Positions 28,129 to 35,945 of a DNA stretch of 64,000 nucleotides are shown piece by piece. The position numbers and the translations under genes are program-made. This DNA is from Streptomyces formicae (GTDB taxonomy: Bacteria > Actinomycetota > Actinomycetes > Streptomycetales > Streptomycetaceae), in contig NZ_CP071872.1 of assembly GCF_022647665.1 (NCBI RefSeq), forward strand, positions 3,224,001 through 3,288,000, in the 5' to 3' direction. The first letter of the stretch is position 1; every line of letters begins with the position of its first letter. Below the pieces are notes generated by a model, which saw only the letters and a program-made list of their open reading frames with translations, ran no database searches and was not told the DNA's origin.

Positions 28129-29010
28129 ATGACCACACTGAAGCTCGGCGCCGTCATCATCACCATGGGCAACCGCCCGGACGATCTGCGTGCGCTCCTC
28201 GACTCGGTCGCCAAGCAGGAGGGCGACCGCATCGAGATCGTCGTCGTCGGCAACGGTGCACAGGTGACCGACGTCCCCGACGGGGTACGGACCGTGGAGC
28301 TGCCGGAGAACCTGGGCATCCCCGGCGGCCGCAACGCTGGGATCGAGGCCTTCGGCCCCTCCGGCACCGACGTCGACGTGCTGCTGTTCCTCGACGACGA
28401 CGGACTGCTGCCGAACAACAACACCGGCGAACTGGTGCGGCAGGCCTTCACCGAGGACCCCGGCCTCGGCATCGTCAGCTTCCGCATCGCCGACCCGGAG
28501 ACCGGCGCGACCCAGCGCCGCCACGTCCCGCGGCTGCGCGCGTCCGACCCGATGCGCTCCTCCCGGGTGACGACCTTCCTCGGCGGCGCCAACGCCGTCC
28601 GTACGAAGGTCATCGCCCAGGTCGGCGGACTCCCGGACGAGTTCTTCTACGCCCATGAGGAGACGGACTTCGCCTGGCGGGCCGTCGACGCGGGCTGGAT
28701 GATCGACTACCGCTCGGACATGGTGCTGTTCCACCCGACGACCCCGCCGTCCCGGCACGCCGTCTACCACCGCATGGTGGCCCGCAACCGCGTGTGGCTG
28801 GCCCGTCGCAATCTGCCCGCGCCCCTGGTGCCTGTCTATCTCGCGGTGTGGATCATGCTCACGCTGCTGCGGCGGCCCACGACCGCGGCGCTGCGCGCCT
28901 GGTTCGGCGGGTTCAAGGAGGGCTGGACGACACCGTGCGGGCCCCGCCGCCCCATGAAGTGGCGTACCGTGTGGCGACTGACGCGACTGGGCCGACCACC
29001 TGTCGTCTGA
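28129..29010 (+). CDS. Family 2 glycosyltransferase
   Basis: 293-residue GT-A glycosyltransferase: VIITMGNRPDDLRALLDSV start, metal-binding DDD in VLLFLDDDGLL, and acceptor-side HEETDFAWRA (ED-type catalytic region). One possible membrane-associated helix near the C-terminus (LVPVYLAVWIMLTLL). It follows the CDP-alcohol enzyme by 4 bases and precedes the exporter genes, so it probably adds sugar to the lipid-linked polymer. Confidence 0.87.
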   Translation: MTTLKLGAVIITMGNRPDDLRALLDSVAKQEGDRIEIVVVGNGAQVTDVPDGVRTVELPENLGIPGGRNAGIEAFGPSGTDVDVLLFLDDDGLLPNNNTGELVRQAFTEDPGLGIVSFRIADPETGATQRRHVPRLRASDPMRSSRVTTFLGGANAVRTKVIAQVGGLPDEFFYAHEETDFAWRAVDAGWMIDYRSDMVLFHPTTPPSRHAVYHRMVARNRVWLARRNLPAPLVPVYLAVWIMLTLLRRPTTAALRAWFGGFKEGWTTPCGPRRPMKWRTVWRLTRLGRPPVV

Positions 29011-29105
29011 CGGGCCGGGATCTGAGAGCATCGGGCGTACTTCCGGGACCTGGCCGCCACCTGAGGCCCGTATGCCGCGCATCTTGAACACGAAAGTTTC
29101 AACTT

Positions 29106-30035
29106 GTGAGTGACACAACCCACGACGGTGCGATCGCCATGAGCGCTCGGCCGTCTCCCGACGACGGCCTGACGCCGGCGGAGCTCGCCGCGAAGTACGG
29201 CCTGTCGGTGAGCGGTGCCCGCCCCGGGCTGGTCGAATACGTCAGGCAGCTCTGGGGCCGCCGGCACTTCATCCTGGCCTTCTCCCAGGCGAAGCTCACG
29301 GCGCAGTACAGCCAGGCCAAGCTGGGGCAGCTGTGGCAGGTGGCGACGCCCCTGCTGAACGCGCTCGTGTACTACCTGATCTTCGGTCTCATCCTCAACG
29401 CCGACCGTGGGATGTCGAAGGAGGTCTACGTCCCGTTCCTGGTCACGGGTGTGTTCGTGTTCACGTTCACGCAGTCGTCGGTCATGGCCGGTGTCCGGTC
29501 GATCGCCGGCAACCTGGGACTGGTGCGGGCGCTGCACTTCCCGCGCGCCTCGCTGCCCATCTCGTTCGCGCTGCAGCAGCTCCAGCAGCTGCTGTTCTCG
29601 ATGATCGTGCTCGTGCTCATCGTGGTCGCGTTCGGCAGCTTCCCCTCGGCGAGCTGGCTGCTGGCGCTGCCGGCGCTCGCGCTGCAGTTCGTCTTCAACG
29701 TCGGCCTCGCGCTGGTCATGGCCCGGCTGGGCAGCAAGACCCCCGACCTCGCCCAGCTGATGCCGTTCATCATGCGCACCTGGATGTACGGCTCCGGCGT
29801 GATGTTCTCGATCAAGGTGATGCTCGAGGACAAGCCGGCCTGGATCGCCGAGGTCCTCATGTACAACCCCGCGGCGGTCTACATGGACCTCATCCGCTTC
29901 GCCCTGATCGACGGGTACGGCTCGTCGAACCTGCCCTCGCACGTCTGGCTCGCGGGCCTGCTGTGGGCGGTGCTCGCCGGCGTCGCCGGGTTCGTGTACT
30001 TCTGGAAGGCGGAGGAGCGCTATGGCCGTGGCTGA
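29106..30035 (+). CDS. ABC-2 type polysaccharide/teichoic-acid exporter permease (TagG-like)
   Basis: 309 residues with six membrane helices typical of ABC-2 permeases for lipid-linked glycopolymers (LWQVATPLLNALVYYLIFGLI at the first span). GTG 29106 is used; an ATG at 29139 is a shorter alternative. It overlaps the ATPase gene by 14 bases. With the ATPase it would move a lipid-anchored polymer across the membrane. Confidence 0.88.
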   Translation: MSDTTHDGAIAMSARPSPDDGLTPAELAAKYGLSVSGARPGLVEYVRQLWGRRHFILAFSQAKLTAQYSQAKLGQLWQVATPLLNALVYYLIFGLILNADRGMSKEVYVPFLVTGVFVFTFTQSSVMAGVRSIAGNLGLVRALHFPRASLPISFALQQLQQLLFSMIVLVLIVVAFGSFPSASWLLALPALALQFVFNVGLALVMARLGSKTPDLAQLMPFIMRTWMYGSGVMFSIKVMLEDKPAWIAEVLMYNPAAVYMDLIRFALIDGYGSSNLPSHVWLAGLLWAVLAGVAGFVYFWKAEERYGRG

Positions 30036-30837
30036 CCTGCACAAGGAGCCGCACCAGGACCCGAGCGACGCCCGGATCCCCACCGTGATCGCCGACGACG
30101 TCCACATCGTGTACCGCGTCAACGGCGGCGGCAGCCGGGGCCGCGGCAGCGCGACCGCCGCGCTGAGCCGGATCGTGCGCCGCGACCGGGGCGAGTCCCG
30201 GGGGGTCCGCAAGGTCCACGCCGTGCGCGGTGTGTCCTTCACGGCCTACCGCGGCGAGGCCATCGGCCTCATCGGCACCAACGGCTCCGGCAAGTCCACC
30301 CTGCTGCGGGCCATCGCCGGGCTGCTGCCCACCGAGAGCGGCAAGGTCTACACGGACGGCCAGCCTTCGCTCCTCGGTGTCAACGCCGCGCTTATGGGCG
30401 ATCTGACCGGCGAGCGGAACGTCATCCTCGGCGGCCTCGCCATGGGCATGTCGCGCGAGGAGATCCGCGAGCGCTACCAGAGCATCGTCGACTTCTCGGG
30501 GATCAACGAGAAGGGCGACTTCATCACGCTCCCCATGCGGACCTACTCCTCCGGCATGGGAGCCCGGCTCCGTTTCGCGATCGCCGCCGCCAAGAACCAC
30601 GACGTGCTGATGATCGACGAAGCGCTGGCCACGGGCGACCGGAAGTTCCAGATCCGCTCCGAGCAGCGCATCCGCGAGCTGCGCAAGGAGGCCGGCACGG
30701 TCTTCCTGGTCAGCCACAGCAACAAGTCGATCAGGGACACCTGCGACCGCGTCCTGTGGCTGGAGAAGGGCGAGCTGCTGATGGACGGCCCGACCGACGA
30801 GGTCATCAAGGCGTACGAGAAGGAGACCGGGAAGTAG
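30022..30837 (+). CDS. ABC exporter ATPase (TagH-like)
   Basis: 271-residue ATPase with Walker A GTNGSGKST (about 92-100), the TagH/Wzt-type substitution at the Q-loop/signature (TYSSGMGARLRFAIA) and Walker B VLMIDEAL. Partner of the TagG-like permease upstream. It lacks the C-terminal sugar-binding extension of some Wzt proteins, so export is probably not coupled to chain-end recognition. Followed by a strong terminator. Confidence 0.9.
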   Translation: MAVADLHKEPHQDPSDARIPTVIADDVHIVYRVNGGGSRGRGSATAALSRIVRRDRGESRGVRKVHAVRGVSFTAYRGEAIGLIGTNGSGKSTLLRAIAGLLPTESGKVYTDGQPSLLGVNAALMGDLTGERNVILGGLAMGMSREEIRERYQSIVDFSGINEKGDFITLPMRTYSSGMGARLRFAIAAAKNHDVLMIDEALATGDRKFQIRSEQRIRELRKEAGTVFLVSHSNKSIRDTCDRVLWLEKGELLMDGPTDEVIKAYEKETGK

Positions 30838-30858
30838 TTTCCGGTACTCGTCGCACGG

Positions 30859-30894
30859 AAGGGCCCCCGCCGGATCGCGCCGGCGGGGGCCCTT
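30859..30894 (+). terminator. Strong terminator after the exporter genes
   Basis: Perfect 15-bp arms (30859-30873 and 30880-30894) around ATCGCG, ending in TT, 22 bases after the TagH-like stop. Confidence 0.75.
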
Positions 30895-31196
30895 GCGGTG
30901 GGGGCCGGGGCCCCCTTCCGGTATGCGCGGCGTCAAGTGCGCGTCAACCGCTCGTCAATTCACGGAGAAAGCATCGCACTTGTAATGCGCGCAACACCCA
31001 GGCATGGGTCGGCGCGTTGTACAACGTAAGCTGTACCGGTGCTGATTCACGGCAAGTGGGGCGATACCCCCTAGCTTTCCCGCCCGCCGGGGCGGTCCGG
31101 GGCAGCCGAGGGCGGGCCCCTACTCCGGAATGTCCGGCGGCGTGTCCGAAATAGTGTGTATTGGGTCGGCAGTGTAGAACGGGAGATGTGACGGCA
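30895..31196 (+). promoter_or_regulatory. Leader/promoter region of the hopanoid cluster
   Basis: About 300 bases with lower GC than its surroundings and no supported gene. It holds small palindromes (GTTGTACAAC at 31016-31025; ACCCA/TGGGT just before) that could be operator sites, and must carry the hopanoid operon promoter. No -10/-35 pair is convincing. Confidence 0.4.
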
Positions 31197-31259
31197 ATGA
31201 CGGAAAATCTCCAGCTCCGCGTGTGCAGCGCCGTCCCCGCGCCGGGCAGCCCGAGGTGA
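31197..31259 (+). CDS. Possible 20-codon upstream ORF coupled to hpnC
   Basis: ATG 31197 with GGGAG upstream reads 20 codons and stops at 31257-31259, overlapping the GTG start of hpnC. Either a coupling leader or the true hpnC N-terminus cut off by a frameshift. Confidence 0.3.
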   Translation: MTENLQLRVCSAVPAPGSPR

Positions 31260-32218
31260 CGGGTACCCGGCAGGTGCGCCCCGACGCCTCCACGCGCACC
31301 ACACTCGACAAGGCCGCGGACGAGAACTTCCCCGTGGCCCCCTTCTTCCTGCCGCGCGCCTGGCGCGACGACCTGATGGCCGTCTACGGCTACGCCCGCC
31401 TCGTCGACGACATCGGCGACGGCGACCTGGCCCCCGGTGGCGCCGACGCCCGCCACCTCGGCCTCGCCCCCGAGCAGGCGGACGACCGGCTCGCGATGCT
31501 GGACGCCTTCGAGGCGGATCTGGGGCGGGTCTTCGCGGCCGACCCCGGTGCCGGTGACGGTGCCGCTGACGGCGGCCACGGGGACGGGGACGGCCCGCAC
31601 CACCCGCTGCTGCGCGCCCTGGTACCCACCGTGCACCGCTGCTCGCTGAGGCCCGAGCCGTTCCTCGCCCTGATCGCGGCCAACCGCCAGGACCAGTTCA
31701 CCGGCCGCTACGAGACGTACGACGAGCTCGCGGCGTACTGCGAGCTCTCCGCCAACCCCGTCGGCCGGCTCGTCCTGGGGATCACCGGCACCACCAGCCC
31801 CGAGCGCGTGCGCCTCTCCGACGCGATCTGCACCGCGCTCCAGATCGTCGAGCACCTCCAGGACATCCCGGAGGACCTCGCCCGCGACCGGATCTACCTT
31901 CCGGCAGAGGACATGAAACGGTTCGGCGTCACCGAAGCCGATTTGGCGGAGCCGGAAGGGGGCGCGCCGGTGCGCGACCTGGTTGCGTTCGAGGCCGAAC
32001 GCGCCCGGCTGCTGTTGGATGAAGGCACCCCCCTGGTGGGTAGCGTCCACGGCAGGCTGCGACTGCTGCTCGCCGGATTCGTGGCCGGAGGCCGCGCGGC
32101 ACTGGACGCCATCGCGGCAGCCGGACACGACGTGCTCCCCGGACCGCCCGGACCCACTACGCGGGGACTGATCCGTGAACTGGGAGCCGTCTTGCGCAGA
32201 GCCGGCAGAGAGGGGTGA
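31256..32218 (+). CDS. hpnC: Squalene synthase HpnC (first step of HpnCDE squalene pathway)
   Basis: Trans-prenyltransferase-fold protein of 320 residues that, with HpnD and HpnE, makes squalene from farnesyl diphosphate. N-terminal ENFPVAPFFLPRAWRDDLM is typical of HpnC; Asp-rich motif ARLVDDIGDG (about 45-54) and EHLQDIPEDLARDRIYLPAED (second motif, about 197) bind the diphosphate through magnesium. The GTG 31256 overlaps the stop of a 20-codon upstream frame; GTG 31223 is a longer alternative. First gene of the hopanoid operon. Confidence 0.9.
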   Translation: MTGTRQVRPDASTRTTLDKAADENFPVAPFFLPRAWRDDLMAVYGYARLVDDIGDGDLAPGGADARHLGLAPEQADDRLAMLDAFEADLGRVFAADPGAGDGAADGGHGDGDGPHHPLLRALVPTVHRCSLRPEPFLALIAANRQDQFTGRYETYDELAAYCELSANPVGRLVLGITGTTSPERVRLSDAICTALQIVEHLQDIPEDLARDRIYLPAEDMKRFGVTEADLAEPEGGAPVRDLVAFEAERARLLLDEGTPLVGSVHGRLRLLLAGFVAGGRAALDAIAAAGHDVLPGPPGPTTRGLIRELGAVLRRAGREG

Positions 32219-32244
32219 GCCGGAGCATGGAGGGACAGCCACAC

Positions 32245-33165
32245 ATGTCCGCACCGGTGCGGGCCGCGTACAGCTACTGCGAGGCCGTGACGGGACAGCA
32301 GGCACGCAACTTCGCCTACGGCATCCGGCTGCTGCCCGCGGACAAGCGGCAGGCCATGTCGGCGCTGTACGCCTTCTCGCGGCGCGTCGACGACATCGGC
32401 GACGGCAGCCTCGACCAGGCAGCCAAGCGGGACCGGCTCGAAGCCACCCGCGAGCTGCTCGGCAGGATCCGCGACGACGCGATCGACGACGACGACACGG
32501 ATCCCGTCGCGGTCGCCCTCGCCGACGCGTCACGCCGCTTCCCGATCCCGCTGGACGGGCTCGACGAACTCATCGACGGCGTCCTGATGGACGTCCACGG
32601 CGAGACGTACGAGACCTGGGACGACCTGAAGGTCTACTGCCGGTGTGTCGCGGGCGCCATCGGTCGCCTCTCGCTCGGCGTGTTCGGCACCCTGCCCGGC
32701 GCGCGGGGCGCCGACCGCGCCGCCGAGTACGCCGACACGCTGGGCCTCGCCCTCCAGCTCACCAACATCCTCCGCGACGTCCGCGAGGACGCGGCCGGCG
32801 GCCGCACCTACCTGCCCGCCGACGACCTGGCCAAGTTCGGCTGCTCGGCGGGCTTCCACCGCGCGGGCCCGCCCGCCGGCGCCGACTTCACCGGCCTCGT
32901 CCACTTCGAAGTCCGCCGCGCCCGCGGCCTGTTCGCGGAGGGCTACCGGCTGCTGCCCATGCTCGACCGCCGCAGCGGCGCCTGCGTCGCGGCCATGGCC
33001 GGCATCTACCGGCGCCTCCTGGACCGCATCGAACGCGACCCCGAGGCGGTGCTGCGCGGCCGCGTGTCACTGCCGGGCCGCGAGAAGGCATACGTGGCCG
33101 TCCGCGGCCTCTCCGGCCTCGACGCCCGCCATGTCTCCCGCCACGCCGTCAGGAGGCACGCCTGA
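32245..33165 (+). CDS. hpnD: Presqualene diphosphate synthase HpnD
   Basis: 306-residue squalene/phytoene-synthase family enzyme that condenses two farnesyl diphosphates to presqualene diphosphate. Motifs RRVDDIGDG (about 46-54) and NILRDVREDAAGGRTYLPADD (second Asp-rich region, about 173). ATG 32245 is chosen because GGAGGG lies 9 bases ahead; ATG 32227 would have its site only one base away. Follows hpnC by 26 bases. Confidence 0.92.
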   Translation: MSAPVRAAYSYCEAVTGQQARNFAYGIRLLPADKRQAMSALYAFSRRVDDIGDGSLDQAAKRDRLEATRELLGRIRDDAIDDDDTDPVAVALADASRRFPIPLDGLDELIDGVLMDVHGETYETWDDLKVYCRCVAGAIGRLSLGVFGTLPGARGADRAAEYADTLGLALQLTNILRDVREDAAGGRTYLPADDLAKFGCSAGFHRAGPPAGADFTGLVHFEVRRARGLFAEGYRLLPMLDRRSGACVAAMAGIYRRLLDRIERDPEAVLRGRVSLPGREKAYVAVRGLSGLDARHVSRHAVRRHA

Positions 33166-33296
33166 TGCCTCGCCTGACGTCGCCACGGCCCGGATCCGTG
33201 CCGCGCCCCGGCGCGCGCGAGCCGCGGCCTGTCGCAACCCTCCGCGACGGTGGCGCGTCCCTGTGGGCGACGGTGGCCCGAGGGGAGGGCTCATGA
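33165..33296 (+). CDS. Small basic protein between hpnD and hpnE (43 aa)
   Basis: Reading frame of 43 codons with an excellent AGGAGG site 8 bases before its ATG, overlapping the hpnD stop (TGATG) and the hpnE start (ATGA). The end RPVATLRDGGASLWATVARG resembles, from memory, small Streptomyces proteins grouped as DUF6380. Role unknown; its double overlap suggests it is translated and not just spacer. Confidence 0.6.
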   Translation: MPRLTSPRPGSVPRPGAREPRPVATLRDGGASLWATVARGEGS

Positions 33297-34681
33297 CGCG
33301 TGACGGCATGACGCCGCGGCAGCATGCCGTGGTCGTCGGCGGAGGGCTCGCAGGGGTCACCGCGGCGCTCCGGCTCGCCGATGCCGGGGTGCGGGTCACC
33401 CTCGTCGAGAACCGGCCGCGCCTCGGCGGGCTCGCTTTCTCGTTCCGGCGCGGCGAGCTCACCGTCGACAACGGGCAGCACGTGTATCTGCGCTGCTGCA
33501 CCGCCTACCGCTGGTTCCTCGACCGCGTCGACGGCGCCCACCTGGCGCCGGTCCAGCCCCGCCTCGACGTGCCCGTCGTCGACGCCGCCCACCCCGGCGG
33601 ACCCCGGCTCGGCAGGCTGCGGCGCGCCGGGCTGCCCGTACCCCTCCACCTCGCGGCGAGCCTCGCCACGTACCCGCACCTGTCGCTCGCCGAGCGTGCG
33701 GCCGTCGGGCGGGCCGCGCTCGCGCTCAAGCGGCTCGACCCCGCCGACCCGGCCCTCGACGGCGTCGACTTCGCGTCCTGGCTCCGCCGCCACGGGCAGA
33801 CCCGGCGTGCCGTCGAAGCCCTCTGGGACCTCGTCGGGGTCGCCACCCTCAACGCCGCCGCGCCCCATGCCTCCCTCGGCCTGGCCGCCATGGTGTTCAA
33901 GACCGGACTGCTCTCCGAGCCCGGCGCGGCCGACATCGGCTGGGCCCGGGTGCCGCTCGGCGACCTCCACGACACGCTCGCCCGCAAGGCCCTCGACTCC
34001 GCCGGGGTCCGCACCGAACTGCGCACCCGCGTCAGCGCCGTCACCCGCACCCCCGACGGCCGCTGGAACGTCACGGCAGGCGCCGAGCGGCTCGACGCGG
34101 ACGCCGTCGTCCTCGCCGTGCCGCAGCGCGAGACCCACGCCCTGCTGCCCGACGGCGCGCTCGACGACCCCGACCGGCTCCTCGACATCGGCACCGCGCC
34201 GATCCTCAACATCCACGTGGTCTACGACCGCCAGGTGCTGCACCGGCCCTTCTTCGCCGCGCTCGGTACCCCCGTGCAGTGGGTCTTCGACCGCACCCAC
34301 GCCTCCGGCCTCGCCGAGGGACAGTACCTGGCCCTCTCCCAGTCGGCCGCCGACGACGAGATCGACACGCCCGTCGCCGCCCTGCGCGAGCGCTACCTCC
34401 CCGAGCTGGAACGCCTGCTGCCCGCGGCACGCCACGCGGAGGTACGGGACTTCTTCGTCACCCGGGAGCGCACAGCGACGTTCGCCCCCACCCCCGGCGT
34501 CGGCAGGCTCAGGCCGGCCGCGCGCACTCGTGCCCCCGGCCTGTACCTGGCCGGATCGTGGACCGCCACCGGCTGGCCCGCGACCATGGAGGGCGCGGTG
34601 CGCAGCGGCTTCAGCGCCGCCGCCGCCGCGCTCACCGCCCTCGGCCGCCCCCATGAACATCCGCTCGAGGAGGCGGCATGA
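33293..34681 (+). CDS. hpnE: Hydroxysqualene dehydroxylase HpnE
   Basis: FAD-dependent amine-oxidase-fold enzyme of 462 residues that reduces hydroxysqualene to squalene. N-terminal FAD motif VVGGGLAGVTAALRLADAG (about 14-32) and NRPRLGGLAFSF; DNGQHVYLRCCTAYRWFL is typical of HpnE. C-terminal LYLAGSWTATGWPATMEGA is the second FAD contact. ATG overlaps the preceding small gene; its stop overlaps the polyprenyl synthase start. Confidence 0.92.
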   Translation: MTRDGMTPRQHAVVVGGGLAGVTAALRLADAGVRVTLVENRPRLGGLAFSFRRGELTVDNGQHVYLRCCTAYRWFLDRVDGAHLAPVQPRLDVPVVDAAHPGGPRLGRLRRAGLPVPLHLAASLATYPHLSLAERAAVGRAALALKRLDPADPALDGVDFASWLRRHGQTRRAVEALWDLVGVATLNAAAPHASLGLAAMVFKTGLLSEPGAADIGWARVPLGDLHDTLARKALDSAGVRTELRTRVSAVTRTPDGRWNVTAGAERLDADAVVLAVPQRETHALLPDGALDDPDRLLDIGTAPILNIHVVYDRQVLHRPFFAALGTPVQWVFDRTHASGLAEGQYLALSQSAADDEIDTPVAALRERYLPELERLLPAARHAEVRDFFVTRERTATFAPTPGVGRLRPAARTRAPGLYLAGSWTATGWPATMEGAVRSGFSAAAAALTALGRPHEHPLEEAA

Positions 34682-35808
34682 GTCGTACTACGTCCGGAAC
34701 CAGAGGAGAGAAAGTGCCGACTGCCCCATCGGCGAACCCGGCTGTCGACACCGCGGACGTCACCGCGCTGCTCGAACGCGGGCGGACCCTGTCCACCCCG
34801 GTGCTGCGCGCTGCCGTGGACCGGCTCGCGCCGCCCATGGACACCGTCGCCGCCTACCACTTCGGCTGGATCGACGCCCAAGGCCGCCCCGCGGAGGGCG
34901 ACGGCGGCAAGGCCGTGCGCCCGGCGCTGGCGCTGCTCTCCGCCGAGGCGGCCGGCGCCGCCCCGGAGGTCGGCATCCCCGGCGCCGTCGCCGTCGAGCT
35001 GGTGCACAACTTCTCGCTGCTCCACGACGACCTGATGGACGGTGACGAGCAGCGCCGCCACCGCGACACCGTCTGGAAGGTGCACGGCCCCGCCCAGGCC
35101 ATCCTCGTCGGCGACGCGCTCTTCGCGCTGGCCAACGAGCTCCTGCTGGAGCTCGGCACGGTCGAGGCCGGGCGCGCGACACGCCGCCTCACCACCGCGA
35201 CCCGCAAGCTGATCGACGGTCAGGCGCAGGACATCTCCTTCGAGCACCGCGAGCGGGTCACCGTCGAGGAGTGCCTGGAGATGGAGGGCAACAAGACGGG
35301 CGCGCTGCTCGCCTGCGCCGTCTCCATCGGCGCGGTCCTCGGCGGCGCCGACGACCGCACCGCCGACACCCTGGAGGCGTACGGCTACCACCTCGGTCTC
35401 GCCTTCCAGGCGGTGGACGACCTCCTCGGCATCTGGGGCGACCCCGACGCGACCGGCAAGCAGACGTGGAGCGATCTGCGCCAGCGCAAGAAGTCCCTGC
35501 CGGTCGTCGCCGCGCTCGCCGCCGGCGGTCCCGCATCGGAGCGGCTCGGCGAACTGCTCGCCGCCGACGCCAAGGCGGACCCCGATGAGCGACCTCCGGC
35601 CGCGGGCGACTTCGACAGCTTCTCCGAGGCCGAGTTCGCCACCAGGGCCGCCCTCATCGAGGAAGCGGGCGGCCGTGAGTGGACCTCCCAGGAAGCACGC
35701 AGACAGCACGCGATCGCGGTCGAGGCGCTCGACCGGATCGACATGCCCGAGCGGGTGCGCGCGCAGCTCGTCGCGCTCGCCGACTTCGTCGTCGTACGCA
35801 AGCGCTGA
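34678..35808 (+). CDS. Polyprenyl diphosphate synthase (probable farnesyl diphosphate synthase of the hopanoid pathway)
   Basis: 376-residue isoprenyl synthase. First Asp-rich motif LLHDDLMDGDEQRR (about 116-129), second QAVDDLLGIWGD (about 244-255) with KTG/KQ-type surroundings. In this cluster it most likely makes C15 farnesyl diphosphate for HpnD; chain length cannot be fixed from sequence alone. ATG 34678 overlaps the hpnE stop with GAGGAGG upstream; a GTG at 34714 after AGGAG is an alternative. Confidence 0.88.
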   Translation: MSRTTSGTRGEKVPTAPSANPAVDTADVTALLERGRTLSTPVLRAAVDRLAPPMDTVAAYHFGWIDAQGRPAEGDGGKAVRPALALLSAEAAGAAPEVGIPGAVAVELVHNFSLLHDDLMDGDEQRRHRDTVWKVHGPAQAILVGDALFALANELLLELGTVEAGRATRRLTTATRKLIDGQAQDISFEHRERVTVEECLEMEGNKTGALLACAVSIGAVLGGADDRTADTLEAYGYHLGLAFQAVDDLLGIWGDPDATGKQTWSDLRQRKKSLPVVAALAAGGPASERLGELLAADAKADPDERPPAAGDFDSFSEAEFATRAALIEEAGGREWTSQEARRQHAIAVEALDRIDMPERVRAQLVALADFVVVRKR

Positions 35809-35870
35809 TCACGAGAGACGGCCGCGCGACGGAGATGATCACGATCAACCGCATATGAGCTCGCAGTCGC

Positions 35871-35898
35871 CGGCCGGTGCCATTCCGGGCACCGGCCG
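35871..35898 (+). terminator. Intercistronic hairpin before shc
   Basis: CGGCCGGTGCC and GGCACCGGCCG form an 11-bp stem with a 6-base loop in the 137-base gap between polyprenyl synthase and shc. May attenuate transcription or stabilise RNA ends. Confidence 0.45.
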
Positions 35899-35945
35899 AC
35901 GGCAGACCCGCAGCAGCAGAGATCCGACTGCACGAAGGGGAAGCC

